From the NCBI GenBank assembly GCA_001513335.1, contig LFTO01000208.1, positions 1 to 38,223 of the forward strand: a DNA stretch of 38,223 bases, given 5' to 3'. Of the stretch, positions 18,934 to 27,781 are shown piece after piece. The notes under the pieces are model-generated. The model saw nothing but the letters and a program-made list of their open reading frames with translations, did no database searches and had not been told where the DNA came from. Position numbers and translations under genes: made by a program. This DNA comes from Clostridiales bacterium DTU086. Its GTDB lineage: Bacteria > Bacillota > DTU086. Each line of letters begins with the position of its first letter. Positions within the stretch are counted from its first letter, which is position 1.

Positions 18934-19836
18934 ATGGCTCAGGGTTTTAAATCCGGTTTCGTCATTATCGTTGGCAGGCCCAATGTAGGAAAGTCAACTC
19001 TTTTAAATCGGCTTGTCGGTTCAAAAGTTGCCATCATGTCGGATAAGCCCCAAACTACCCGAAACAGGATCAAAGGCATTGTTACAACAGACAAGGCCCA
19101 AATAATATTTATTGATACTCCCGGAATTCACAAACCCAAGCACAAGCTGGGGGAATATATGGTCAGGACGGCAACAAGCTCTTTGGATGAAGCAGATTGT
19201 ATATTATACCTTGTAGATGCTTCAGCGGAAATTGGTCCCGGTGAGGAATGGGTGCAGAACATTTTAAGGGATGTAAAAACACCCGTTTTTTTAGGAATCA
19301 ACAAAATTGATCTGGTAACCAAAGAGAGGCTTGCGGAAATGATTACCGCCCTGACTTCTGACCAAAGCTTTGCGGAAGTCGTTCCCCTGTCCGCAGCTAC
19401 AGGGGAAAATACGGAACTGCTGTTGGAACTCCTTATAAAGTACCTGCCTGAAGGACCTAAATATTACCCCGAGGATGCTGTTACGGACAGGCCGGAGGAA
19501 TTTGTTGCTGCCGAGTTTATCCGGGAAAAAATTCTTGAAGTTACAAAAGAAGAGGTGCCTCATGCCGTGGCAGTGGCAGTGGAGGAGATGGAAGACCGGG
19601 GGCATCTCTTCTATATCTCAGCCAATATTTTTGTGGAAAGGGAATCCCAGAAAGGGATAGTTATCGGAAAAAGGGGACAGATGCTGAAGGAAATTGGAAC
19701 CCTTGCCAGGCGCGATTTGGAAAATTTGTTTAATTGTAAAATTTTCCTGGAATTAAACGTAAAGGTTAAAAAAGGTTGGAGAAAACACGAAATCGCTTTG
19801 CGGCAGCTGGGCTATACCGATAAACAAGTTTATTGA
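18934..19836 (+). CDS. era: GTPase Era
   Basis: GRPNVGKSTLLN, DTPGIHKPKHKLGEYM, NKID, C-terminal KH domain. Confidence 0.98.
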   Translation: MAQGFKSGFVIIVGRPNVGKSTLLNRLVGSKVAIMSDKPQTTRNRIKGIVTTDKAQIIFIDTPGIHKPKHKLGEYMVRTATSSLDEADCILYLVDASAEIGPGEEWVQNILRDVKTPVFLGINKIDLVTKERLAEMITALTSDQSFAEVVPLSAATGENTELLLELLIKYLPEGPKYYPEDAVTDRPEEFVAAEFIREKILEVTKEEVPHAVAVAVEEMEDRGHLFYISANIFVERESQKGIVIGKRGQMLKEIGTLARRDLENLFNCKIFLELNVKVKKGWRKHEIALRQLGYTDKQVY

Positions 19837-19861
19837 CACATGGGTTTGGAATTGATACTGT
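19833..19861 (+). promoter_or_regulatory. Putative SigA promoter of mgtE leader (TTGACA-N17-TACTGT with extended TGn -10)
   Basis: Perfect -35 overlapping the era stop, 17-bp spacer, TGATACTGT. Confidence 0.6.
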
Positions 19862-19892
19862 TACATTAGTGAACATTACGGAGGTGTGCTGG

Positions 19893-19934
19893 ATGGATAG
19901 CAGCCCTGACGGGTGGCGGCGTTTAACTGAATAA
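19893..19934 (+). CDS. Candidate leader peptide MDSSPDGWRRLTE upstream of mgtE
   Basis: ATG 8 nt after GGAGG, 13 sense codons, stop 3 nt before a hairpin. Confidence 0.45.
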   Translation: MDSSPDGWRRLTE

Positions 19935-19936
19935 AA

Positions 19937-19980
19937 TCAGGGGCCTCTCGTTTGGGATGCCCCTGAAGGAAAGGGGCGTC
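19937..19980 (+). promoter_or_regulatory. Mutually exclusive hairpins in mgtE leader; the second sequesters the mgtE SD
   Basis: A: TCAGGGGC(19937-19944)/GCCCCTGA(19959-19966); B: GATGCCCC(19956-19963)/GGGGCGTC(19973-19980). Confidence 0.55.
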
Positions 19981-19984
19981 TCAT

Positions 19985-21349
19985 ATGATTCGTGAAAGAG
20001 AGCAACTGATGCAGCAACTAATGGAACTGCTCCGTAGAGAAAAGAAATCAGATATTGCGGTGCTGATTTCACAATACCAGCCGGCAGATATTGCCGAGAT
20101 TTTAACCGAACTGGAAACACATTACCGCGGCACTGTTTTTCAGCTGTTAAGCAGAGAAACAGCGGCAATGGTTCTTGAAGAATTGGAAGTACTGGATGAG
20201 TCAGTGATTTTCAATCTGGTTGAAAGCTTGGGCGCCAAGTATCTTGCCGACATAATCAATGAAATGGCTTCGGACGATGCCGCGGACCTTCTCGGTCGCC
20301 TGCCACAGGAGACACGGGAAATTATTTTGGAACTCATGCAGCATGAGGAAGCTGTTGATGTACAGGAGCTTCTTGAGTACGATGTCCAGAGTGCCGGCGG
20401 TATCATGACTACGGAGTATGTGGCTATCCGTAAGGATATTACTGCCGGGAGGGCAATTGATGTCCTCCGGGAAATTGCACCAGAAGCAGAGACTGTTTAT
20501 TATGTCTATGTGGTTGATGTCAAAAATAAATTGGTTGGGGTCATTACCCTGCGTGAATTAATTGTTGCCAATCCCCATGCTCTTATTGAAAGCATAATGC
20601 ACCGGAAAGTTATCAGTGTTACGGTGGATATGGACCAGGAGGAAGTGGCGAGAGTAGTATCCAAATACAATTTTCTTGCCGTTCCCGTGGTTGATAAAGA
20701 TAATTCCCTTCTGGGAATCATTACGGTGGATGACGTAATTGACGTTATTTACGAAGAAGCTTCGGAAGACATTTATCTCCTGGGAGGTAGCACGGAACTC
20801 TCCGACCAGGACCAGTCAATAATGGCTAAAGCTTTGAAGTCACGTCTCCCCTGGTTGTTTATTACGATGTTGGAAGGGTTAATAGCTGGAACAGTTCTCC
20901 GGGGGCTGGAGCGGGAACTCAGTGCTGTTGTAGCGTTAGCATTTTTTATCCCTTTGCTTACCGGAATGGGTGGAAATGTAGGAACCCAGTCCGCTACCAT
21001 TGCTGTCCGTGGGCTTGCGGTAGGGCAGATTGATACCGGCGATGTCTTTAGAGTAGCTGCCAGGGAAACCCTAACCGGAATTACGTTAGGTCTTATCAAT
21101 GGGTTGATTGTAGCTGTTATTGCCGCTTTGTGGCAGAACAGTTTTGTGCTGGGTGTAATTGTTGGGTTAGCCATGCTAGGGAATATGACTACTGCTGCTT
21201 TAATGGGAACACTGGTTCCTATTGCCTTTAAGAAGTGGGGGATTGATCCGGCAGTTGCTTCCGCTCCTTTTATTACTGCCTCCATCGATATTACTGGCTT
21301 GTTGATCTATTCTACTCTTGCAAGTTTCCTCATCGGTTTTTTGCTTTAG
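19985..21349 (+). CDS. mgtE: Magnesium transporter MgtE
   Basis: MgtE N domain, paired CBS, C-terminal TM domain with LTGMGGNVGTQSATIAVRGLA. Confidence 0.97.
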   Translation: MIREREQLMQQLMELLRREKKSDIAVLISQYQPADIAEILTELETHYRGTVFQLLSRETAAMVLEELEVLDESVIFNLVESLGAKYLADIINEMASDDAADLLGRLPQETREIILELMQHEEAVDVQELLEYDVQSAGGIMTTEYVAIRKDITAGRAIDVLREIAPEAETVYYVYVVDVKNKLVGVITLRELIVANPHALIESIMHRKVISVTVDMDQEEVARVVSKYNFLAVPVVDKDNSLLGIITVDDVIDVIYEEASEDIYLLGGSTELSDQDQSIMAKALKSRLPWLFITMLEGLIAGTVLRGLERELSAVVALAFFIPLLTGMGGNVGTQSATIAVRGLAVGQIDTGDVFRVAARETLTGITLGLINGLIVAVIAALWQNSFVLGVIVGLAMLGNMTTAALMGTLVPIAFKKWGIDPAVASAPFITASIDITGLLIYSTLASFLIGFLL

Positions 21350-21462
21350 AATATTATTACTTACCGGATCAAAACCTTTCAACTTTGGAAAAAGAACTCT
21401 AGTATACCGCTGGAGGTAACGTTTAAGCCTATTACTAGCGATAAACAAAAGAGGGTGATCGC

Positions 21463-21600
21463 ATGAGTCTTGGTAATGCCATGTGGGATATTTTTAGACA
21501 TACCGGGGACATAAGTGCTTACCTGGTCTACAAAGACTGTCTTGAGTGTCAGAAAAAAGAAAATCATATGGCTGCTGATAAGGTTAAAGAAGACCGGTGA
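21463..21600 (+). CDS. yqzL: YqzL family small protein (45 aa)
   Basis: MSLGNAMWDIFRHTGDISAYLVYKDCLECQKKENHMAADKVKEDR; SD GAGGGTGA; era-(mgtE)-yqzL-recO context; below the ORF-track cutoff. Confidence 0.8.
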   Translation: MSLGNAMWDIFRHTGDISAYLVYKDCLECQKKENHMAADKVKEDR

Positions 21601-21621
21601 TACCCTTCAAGGGAGGAAAAG

Positions 21622-22359
21622 TTGGCGGAAAAAACTGTCAAAACCCAAGCTGCTGTGCTGAGGAGTTATAAATACGGGGAATCGGACCTTATACTTACTT
21701 TGTTTGGTCTCAGTACGGGAAAAGTCAGTGCTATTGCAAAAGGTGCTAGAAAAACAAAAAACAGGATGCGGGGTACGCTGCAGCTTTTCAGCATCGGAAA
21801 CTTTCTTCTTTATAAGGGGAAAAGCCTGTATACAGTTACCCAATGCGAAACAGAAGAGCCTTTCGTAATATTGAGGCAGGACCTTTCAAAATTTGCTTAT
21901 GCTTCTTATTGTGCTGAAATAATAGGGGAACTGCTCCGGGAGGAAGAGCCCAACGTACCGGCTTTTCGCCTCCTCTCTATTGTTTTGAGTTTAATTGCTT
22001 CCGGCCAGGAAGAATTTGCAGCCCGTTTATTTGATATGCGAATGCTGAAAATTTCCGGTTTTCTGCCGGAAATGTGCCGCTGTGTCAAATGCGGCGGGCA
22101 TCTTCCCGAAAGGCCGGTTTTCAGCTGCGCGGAAGGCGGGGCAGTGTGTTGCGGCGGTAAGGGGGTTCAGCTTGGTAAGGACACACTGGCTGTAATGAAC
22201 AACCTTTCAAAAATGGACATGCAGAAGACCCACCGTCTCAGGCCCAGTGCAAAAAACCTTAAGGAAATGGAGCAGGTAACCAGGGCCTATTGGGAAACCA
22301 TTTTAGAGAAAAGCCTCAAGTCAGTGGAATTTATTGAAAGAATGCGGCAGTTCGCATAA
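21622..22359 (+). CDS. recO: DNA repair protein RecO
   Basis: AAVLRSYKYGESDLILTLFG, C-terminal CxxC...C zinc site, ~245 aa. Confidence 0.94.
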   Translation: MAEKTVKTQAAVLRSYKYGESDLILTLFGLSTGKVSAIAKGARKTKNRMRGTLQLFSIGNFLLYKGKSLYTVTQCETEEPFVILRQDLSKFAYASYCAEIIGELLREEEPNVPAFRLLSIVLSLIASGQEEFAARLFDMRMLKISGFLPEMCRCVKCGGHLPERPVFSCAEGGAVCCGGKGVQLGKDTLAVMNNLSKMDMQKTHRLRPSAKNLKEMEQVTRAYWETILEKSLKSVEFIERMRQFA

Positions 22360-22408
22360 ATTTTTGCTGTTGAGGGAAAAAAAGAAAGGAAGGGGGTTTG
22401 AATTAAAA

Positions 22409-22825
22409 ATGACGGACGAACTGTATAAGATCGATATTATTCGTGAGCGTCTCGGAGTTAGTTACAAGGAGGCCCAGGATGCATTAAACGAGGCCGGCGG
22501 GGATGTAGTTGCCGCCATAGTAAATTTGGAAAGCCAGGAACGGAGTTTTGAGGAGAATTTTGAAGAGCGCAAGGAAAAACTGGTAAATCAGGTACAATCG
22601 ATAATTAAAAAAGGAAATGTAACCAAGATAAAGGTAAAAAAAGGCAGCAAAGTTATTACTGAAATACCTGCCGCCGTTGGAGCGTTAGGTGTTGTAGGCA
22701 TAGTTGCCAGCCCGCCCTTTGCCGTTTTAGCCAGTTTAGGCACCATAGCCGCCATGCTGAATGATTACACCTTGGAAATAGAGAAAAAAGACGGCGAAAC
22801 TGAGGAGCACGAAATAAAACTCTAG
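22409..22825 (+). CDS. DUF4342 domain protein with N-terminal UBA-like segment
   Basis: IIRERLGVSYKEAQDALNEAGGDVVAAIVNLE (UBA-like) and KVKKGSKVITEIPAAVGALGVVGIVASPPFAVLASLG. Confidence 0.8.
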   Translation: MTDELYKIDIIRERLGVSYKEAQDALNEAGGDVVAAIVNLESQERSFEENFEERKEKLVNQVQSIIKKGNVTKIKVKKGSKVITEIPAAVGALGVVGIVASPPFAVLASLGTIAAMLNDYTLEIEKKDGETEEHEIKL

Positions 22826-22864
22826 TTCTAAGCGAATTGAGAAGAATTCCAATACGTCTAGTTA

Positions 22865-22893
22865 TTGACATCGATAATTGTTTTTGCTAAATT
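22865..22893 (+). promoter_or_regulatory. SigA promoter of the glyQS T-box transcript (TTGACA-N17-TAAATT)
   Basis: Perfect -35, 17-bp spacer, 5/6 -10. Confidence 0.75.
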
Positions 22894-22899
22894 AGTTTT

Positions 22900-23145
22900 G
22901 AGTTTAATACCTACTGTGATGGAAAGTAGTAGCTGCCGTTATTTTTCCACAGAGAGCCGGGCCTAAGCTGGAAACCGGTGAAAAAAAGCAGTGAAGGCGT
23001 TCCGGAGTATATACACACTGGTATTACAATTGGTTGGTGTTGTTTGCCAATAATTAGAGGTGGGCCGGTATTATGCGGCCAACCAGGGTGGAACCGCGGG
23101 AAAACCTCTCGTCCCTGAAAATTGGGGATGGAGGTTTTTGTTTTA
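22900..23145 (+). ncRNA. T-box leader (glycyl), upstream of glyQS
   Basis: T-box core AGGGTGGAACCGCG at 23085-23098; terminator ACCTCtcGTCCC...GGGATgGAGGTTTTTG; candidate GGC specifier at 22996-22998 (GAA-GGC context); downstream glyQ/glyS. Confidence 0.93.
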
Positions 23146-23170
23146 TTAATGGACAGGAGGTTTCAAAATA

Positions 23171-24103
23171 ATGAATTTCCAGGAAGTAATACTGGCTTTG
23201 AGCAGTTTTTGGTCTGACCAAGGATGTGTGATCCAGCAGCCTTATGATGTGGAGAAAGGTGCGGGCACTATGAACCCAGCCACATTCCTCCGGGCCCTTG
23301 GGCCTGAGCCGTGGAATGTTGCCTATGTTGAACCTTCGAAGAGGCCAACTGACGGCAGGTATGGTGATAACCCTAACCGTCTTCAGCAGCATTACCAGTT
23401 TCAGGTTATCATGAAGCCTTCACCTGATAATATCCAGGAGCTTTATCTAAAAAGTTTGGAGAGCCTGGGTATTGTACCTGAGCAGCATGATATCCGTTTC
23501 GTGGAGGATAACTGGGAGTCTCCTACCCTTGGTGCGTGGGGATTAGGTTGGGAAGTCTGGCTGGACGGTATGGAAATTACCCAGTTTACCTACTTTCAGC
23601 AGTGCGGCGGTTTCGACTGTAAACCTGTTTCGGTGGAAATTACCTATGGTTTGGAGAGGATTACCAGCTTTATCCAAAAGAAAGAGAGTGTTTTTGATGT
23701 TGAGTGGGTGGGTGATATTACTTATGGAGATGTCCATCACCAGACAGAGCTAGAGTATTCAATTTACAATTTTGAAGCGGCAGATACTGATATGCTGTTT
23801 AACCTGTTCGAAGTATATGAAAAGGAATGCACCCGCCTGGTAAAGACAGGACTGGTACAGCCTGCTTATGATTACTGCCTTAAATGTTCCCATACATTTA
23901 ACCTCCTTGAAGCCCGTGGTGCAATAAGCGTTACTGAACGCACCGGTTTCATTACCAGGGTGCGCCACCTTGCCCGTCTGTGTGCCGAAAGCTATATTGA
24001 GCAACGAGAAAAGTTGGGGTACCCCTTAATCAAGGATAATGCCGAAAGGGAAAAACTTTTGATTACTGCTGAAAACCCCGAAAGGAGGGATTTGAATGCC
24101 TGA
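23171..24103 (+). CDS. glyQ: Glycine--tRNA ligase alpha subunit
   Basis: [70 protein letters not shown]. Confidence 0.99.
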   Translation: MNFQEVILALSSFWSDQGCVIQQPYDVEKGAGTMNPATFLRALGPEPWNVAYVEPSKRPTDGRYGDNPNRLQQHYQFQVIMKPSPDNIQELYLKSLESLGIVPEQHDIRFVEDNWESPTLGAWGLGWEVWLDGMEITQFTYFQQCGGFDCKPVSVEITYGLERITSFIQKKESVFDVEWVGDITYGDVHHQTELEYSIYNFEAADTDMLFNLFEVYEKECTRLVKTGLVQPAYDYCLKCSHTFNLLEARGAISVTERTGFITRVRHLARLCAESYIEQREKLGYPLIKDNAEREKLLITAENPERRDLNA

Positions 24104-26180
24104 GGACCTGCTTCTTGAGATTGGGACAGAAGAAATTCCTGCCAGGTTTATGTCTCCTGCATTGGCTGAGCTAAAGCAATTGGCAGCGGAACTGTTGGAC
24201 AAAGAAAGGCTTGGTTTCCGGGAGATCAAAACTTACGGGACACCCCGCAGGCTGGTTTTATACGTTTATAGCCTTGAAGAAGTCCAGGCTGACATTGAGG
24301 AGGAAGTAAAAGGCCCTCCCACAAGAGTTGCTTTTGACAGTGAAGGAAATCCAACAAAAGCCGCTCAAGGTTTTGCCCGCAACCAGGGGGTTGATGTGAG
24401 CCAGCTAAAAACCGGCGATGTAGGCGGTACTTCCTATGTATTTGCCCTGCGCCGTGAAAAAGGCAAGGCTGCCCTGGAGATTCTCCCCCAGCTGCTTCCA
24501 CAGCTGATTAAGGGGCTGTCATTTCCGAAACCCATGCGCTGGGGCAGCAATGAGATAAGGTTTGCCCGTCCGATTAGATGGATTGTCAGCTTATATGGAA
24601 ATAAGGAAGTAAAGTTTACTTATGCGGGCGTTACTGCCGGACGCAGTTCCAGGGGGCACAGGTTTTTAAGTTCCGGTGAGATTACAATAGATAATCCGGA
24701 AGAATACCTAAAGAAGATGGAAAAAGCATATGTTATTGTTGACCAGAACAAACGCAAGGAGATGATCTGGCAGCAGGTTCAGGAAACTGCCGCCGCACAG
24801 GGAGGAAATGTACAGCAGGATGATGATTTGCTGGAGGAAGTCACCTACCTCCTGGAATACCCCACAGCTTTGTGCGGCAGTTTTTCAAAAAATTATCTTG
24901 AGCTACCGGAGGAAGTCCTGATAACGTCAATGCGTGAGCACCAGCGTTATTTTCCGGTCTTTGGAAAAGACGGCCGTATGCTTAATAAATTTATTACGGT
25001 GCGCAACGGTAACACAGAATATTTGGATACTGTAAGAGAAGGCAATGAAAAAGTGCTCCGTGCCCGGTTAGCCGATGCCCAGTTTTTTTTCAACGAAGAT
25101 AGAAAAACCAATCTGGCAGATAAGGTTGACCGCCTAAAAAACGTCGTTTTTCAAGAACAGCTGGGGACGATTTACGAGAAATGCGCCAGAATGCAGAAAC
25201 TTGTTGTTTTCCTTGCCGAAAGGCTGGGGGTAGGGACTGAAGTAAAGGCCGCTGCGTACCGTGCCGCCTTCCTGTCCAAGGCAGACCTGGTTACCAATAT
25301 GGTTATTGAGTTTCCGGAACTTCAGGGGATAATGGGCTATTATTACTCCGCTTTTGACGGGGAAAGAGAGGATGTATCTATCGCTCTGCGGGAGCAGTAC
25401 CTCCCGCGCTTTTCCGGGGATGTCCTCCCTGAGACGGAGGCCGGCTGCCTGCTGAGCATTGCAGACAAAATTGACAACATTGTAGGCTGCTTTGCCTTGG
25501 GTATCCAGCCTACCGGTTCTCAGGACCCTTATGCCCTGCGCAGGCAGGCTCTTGGAATATGCCATATTATTGCCAGGTACAAGTTTGAGATTACATTTAC
25601 TGAGCTTTTCAGGGAAACCTATAAACAGTATGCAGAAAAAGTACATTTCCAGGAGTCTTACGAAAATACTGAGAAAGCCCTGGCTGAGTTTTTCCACCAG
25701 CGGGTGGTAAACATTATGGAGGAGTCCGGGTTCAGACACGATACTATACAGGCAGTATTGGCTGCAGGGTGGGATAATTTGCCGGATGCTTTAAGCCGCG
25801 GGCAGGCCTTAAGGGAATTCAGGCAGGACCCGGGGTTTGAGGCTCTGCTGACCGGTTTTACCCGGGCCGCGCACCTTGCCCAAAAGGCACCAGGGGGGAC
25901 TGTTGACCCCTCACTTTTGGAAGACAGTGCCGAAACCGCTTTGTACAGTGCCCTGCAAGATGCTTCCGTGAAGGCTCGGCAGTACATTGAAAAAGGAGAT
26001 TACCTGCGGGCTCTGAGGGAGATATCACATTTGAGGGAACCTATTGATACTTTCTTTGATTCCGTGATGGTTATGGTTGACGAGGAAAAAGTCCGCAACA
26101 ACCGCCTTGCTCTACTGGCTGCTGTATCCGGATTTATGGGGTCGGTAGCAGACTTATCCCATGTTCAACCTGCACAATAA
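24096..26180 (+). CDS. glyS: Glycine--tRNA ligase beta subunit
   Basis: [35 protein letters not shown]; adjacent to glyQ. Confidence 0.98.
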   Translation: MPEDLLLEIGTEEIPARFMSPALAELKQLAAELLDKERLGFREIKTYGTPRRLVLYVYSLEEVQADIEEEVKGPPTRVAFDSEGNPTKAAQGFARNQGVDVSQLKTGDVGGTSYVFALRREKGKAALEILPQLLPQLIKGLSFPKPMRWGSNEIRFARPIRWIVSLYGNKEVKFTYAGVTAGRSSRGHRFLSSGEITIDNPEEYLKKMEKAYVIVDQNKRKEMIWQQVQETAAAQGGNVQQDDDLLEEVTYLLEYPTALCGSFSKNYLELPEEVLITSMREHQRYFPVFGKDGRMLNKFITVRNGNTEYLDTVREGNEKVLRARLADAQFFFNEDRKTNLADKVDRLKNVVFQEQLGTIYEKCARMQKLVVFLAERLGVGTEVKAAAYRAAFLSKADLVTNMVIEFPELQGIMGYYYSAFDGEREDVSIALREQYLPRFSGDVLPETEAGCLLSIADKIDNIVGCFALGIQPTGSQDPYALRRQALGICHIIARYKFEITFTELFRETYKQYAEKVHFQESYENTEKALAEFFHQRVVNIMEESGFRHDTIQAVLAAGWDNLPDALSRGQALREFRQDPGFEALLTGFTRAAHLAQKAPGGTVDPSLLEDSAETALYSALQDASVKARQYIEKGDYLRALREISHLREPIDTFFDSVMVMVDEEKVRNNRLALLAAVSGFMGSVADLSHVQPAQ

Positions 26181-26296
26181 AGTTAAAAATTCTGCTAAAT
26201 TGGGAGGAATAATAATAAACTAATCGTATATATAGTGTAGCAGTTTTCACAATTATGTATCCTATTACGCCCGTTGGGGGAAGGTGGTGTCTCAAC

Positions 26297-26938
26297 ATTA
26301 GGTTAAATGAGCGCCAAAAGAAAATAATAGAGATTGTCAAAGAAAGAGGCCCCATTACGGGTTCAAACATCGCCCAGGAATTGAACCTTACTCGCGCAGC
26401 CTTAAGACCTGATTTGAGCATTCTTACCCGTTCGGGAATTCTGGAAGCCCGCCCCCGTGTTGGCTATTACTATACTGGGGATAAAAGACAGAGTCTCATT
26501 GCTGAGACCATCAAAAATATTCGGGTAAAGGATGTAAAGTCAATTCCAATTGTTATCGACGAAAAGACCTCAGTATATGATGCAGTTGTCACCATGTTTA
26601 CAGAGGATGTGGGTACTCTTTTTGTTGTTGGTGATGAGGGAGTTTTGGAGGGTGTAGTATCCCGAAAAGATTTTTTGAAAATTGCCTTGGGGGGTTCAGA
26701 CCTTCACAGCATACCTGTAAACGTAATTATGACAAGAATGCCCAATGTAATTACTACAACTAATGAAGAGACTGTTTATATGGCTGCAAAAAAAATAATT
26801 GACCGGGAAATAGACTCTCTTCCTGTAGTAAGGACCTTTATTGACAGCAAGGGGAATGAACACCTGGAGGTAATTGGAAGAATAACAAAAACAAACCTGG
26901 CTAGACTATTTGTCGAATTGGGCGAGGGGAAAAATTAA
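26297..26938 (+). CDS. CcpN/YqzB-like transcriptional regulator (HTH + CBS pair)
   Basis: RLNERQKKIIEIVKERGPITGSNIAQELNLTRAALRPDLSILTRSGILEARPRVGYYYTG plus two CBS motifs; upstream of ppsR-ppdK; start codon uncertain (ATT 26297 or ATG 26255). Confidence 0.88.
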   Translation: MRLNERQKKIIEIVKERGPITGSNIAQELNLTRAALRPDLSILTRSGILEARPRVGYYYTGDKRQSLIAETIKNIRVKDVKSIPIVIDEKTSVYDAVVTMFTEDVGTLFVVGDEGVLEGVVSRKDFLKIALGGSDLHSIPVNVIMTRMPNVITTTNEETVYMAAKKIIDREIDSLPVVRTFIDSKGNEHLEVIGRITKTNLARLFVELGEGKN

Positions 26939-26944
26939 GGAGGG

Positions 26945-27781
26945 ATGGAAATTAGCTTCCAACAGGCGCCGGTAATCTACATTATTTCCGACTCCCTAGG
27001 GGAAACTGCTGAATTTGTGGCCAAGGCAGCAGCAAGTCAATTTGAGGGTGAGCATGTGGAAATATGCAAAATCCCTTTTGTCAGTAACAAGTTTCACCTG
27101 GAGGAAATTGTGGAAGAAGCAGGACAGAGGCCCAGCCTCATTGCTTTTACCCTTGTCCGTCCAGAGTTAAGAGATTATCTCCTGCAGTTGACTTTTCAAA
27201 AAAATATTAACGCTGTAGATGTCCTGGGTCCTATGATTGATGCTATCAGCGCAGTAACCGAAAAAAAGCCTAAGCTGGAGCCCGGTTTGCTGCGTAAAAT
27301 GGATGACCATTATTTCAGCAAGGTTGAAGCCATTGAATTTGCTGTACATTATGACGACGGAAAGGACCCTCATGGGATGTTGCGGGCAGATATTGTCCTG
27401 GTGGGTGTTTCAAGAACATCAAAAACACCTGTAAGCATGTATCTGGCTCATAAGGGACTTAAAGTGTCAAATGTTCCTTTGGTTCCGGAGGTTGCTCCTC
27501 CTGAGGAGTTATTTCAGCTTTCAAGGCACAAAATAGTTGGATTTACCATAAGTCCCAAATCCTTATTCGAAATACGTCAGGCAAGACTCAAAACAATAGG
27601 CCTGGCTTCCAATGCCGATTATGCGGATTACGGGCGAATTCTACAAGAACTGGAATACGCTGAAGAGATTATGAAGCGCCTTGGCTGCTCCATAATAGAT
27701 GTAACGAACAGGGCAGTTGAAGAAACTGCTTCCAAGGTATTAGAAATATATTATAAGGGGGATAGGTATGGCAACAGATAA
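26945..27781 (+). CDS. ppsR: Pyruvate, phosphate dikinase regulatory protein (kinase/pyrophosphorylase, DUF299)
   Basis: YIISDSLGETAEFVAKAAASQF, DIVLVGVSRTSKTPVSMYLAHKG; upstream of ppdK. Confidence 0.95.
   Translation: MEISFQQAPVIYIISDSLGETAEFVAKAAASQFEGEHVEICKIPFVSNKFHLEEIVEEAGQRPSLIAFTLVRPELRDYLLQLTFQKNINAVDVLGPMIDAISAVTEKKPKLEPGLLRKMDDHYFSKVEAIEFAVHYDDGKDPHGMLRADIVLVGVSRTSKTPVSMYLAHKGLKVSNVPLVPEVAPPEELFQLSRHKIVGFTISPKSLFEIRQARLKTIGLASNADYADYGRILQELEYAEEIMKRLGCSIIDVTNRAVEETASKVLEIYYKGDRYGNR

Noticed and set aside
25134-25739. 201-aa minus-strand ORF in glyS
   Set aside because: Antisense to conserved glyS; chance open frame.
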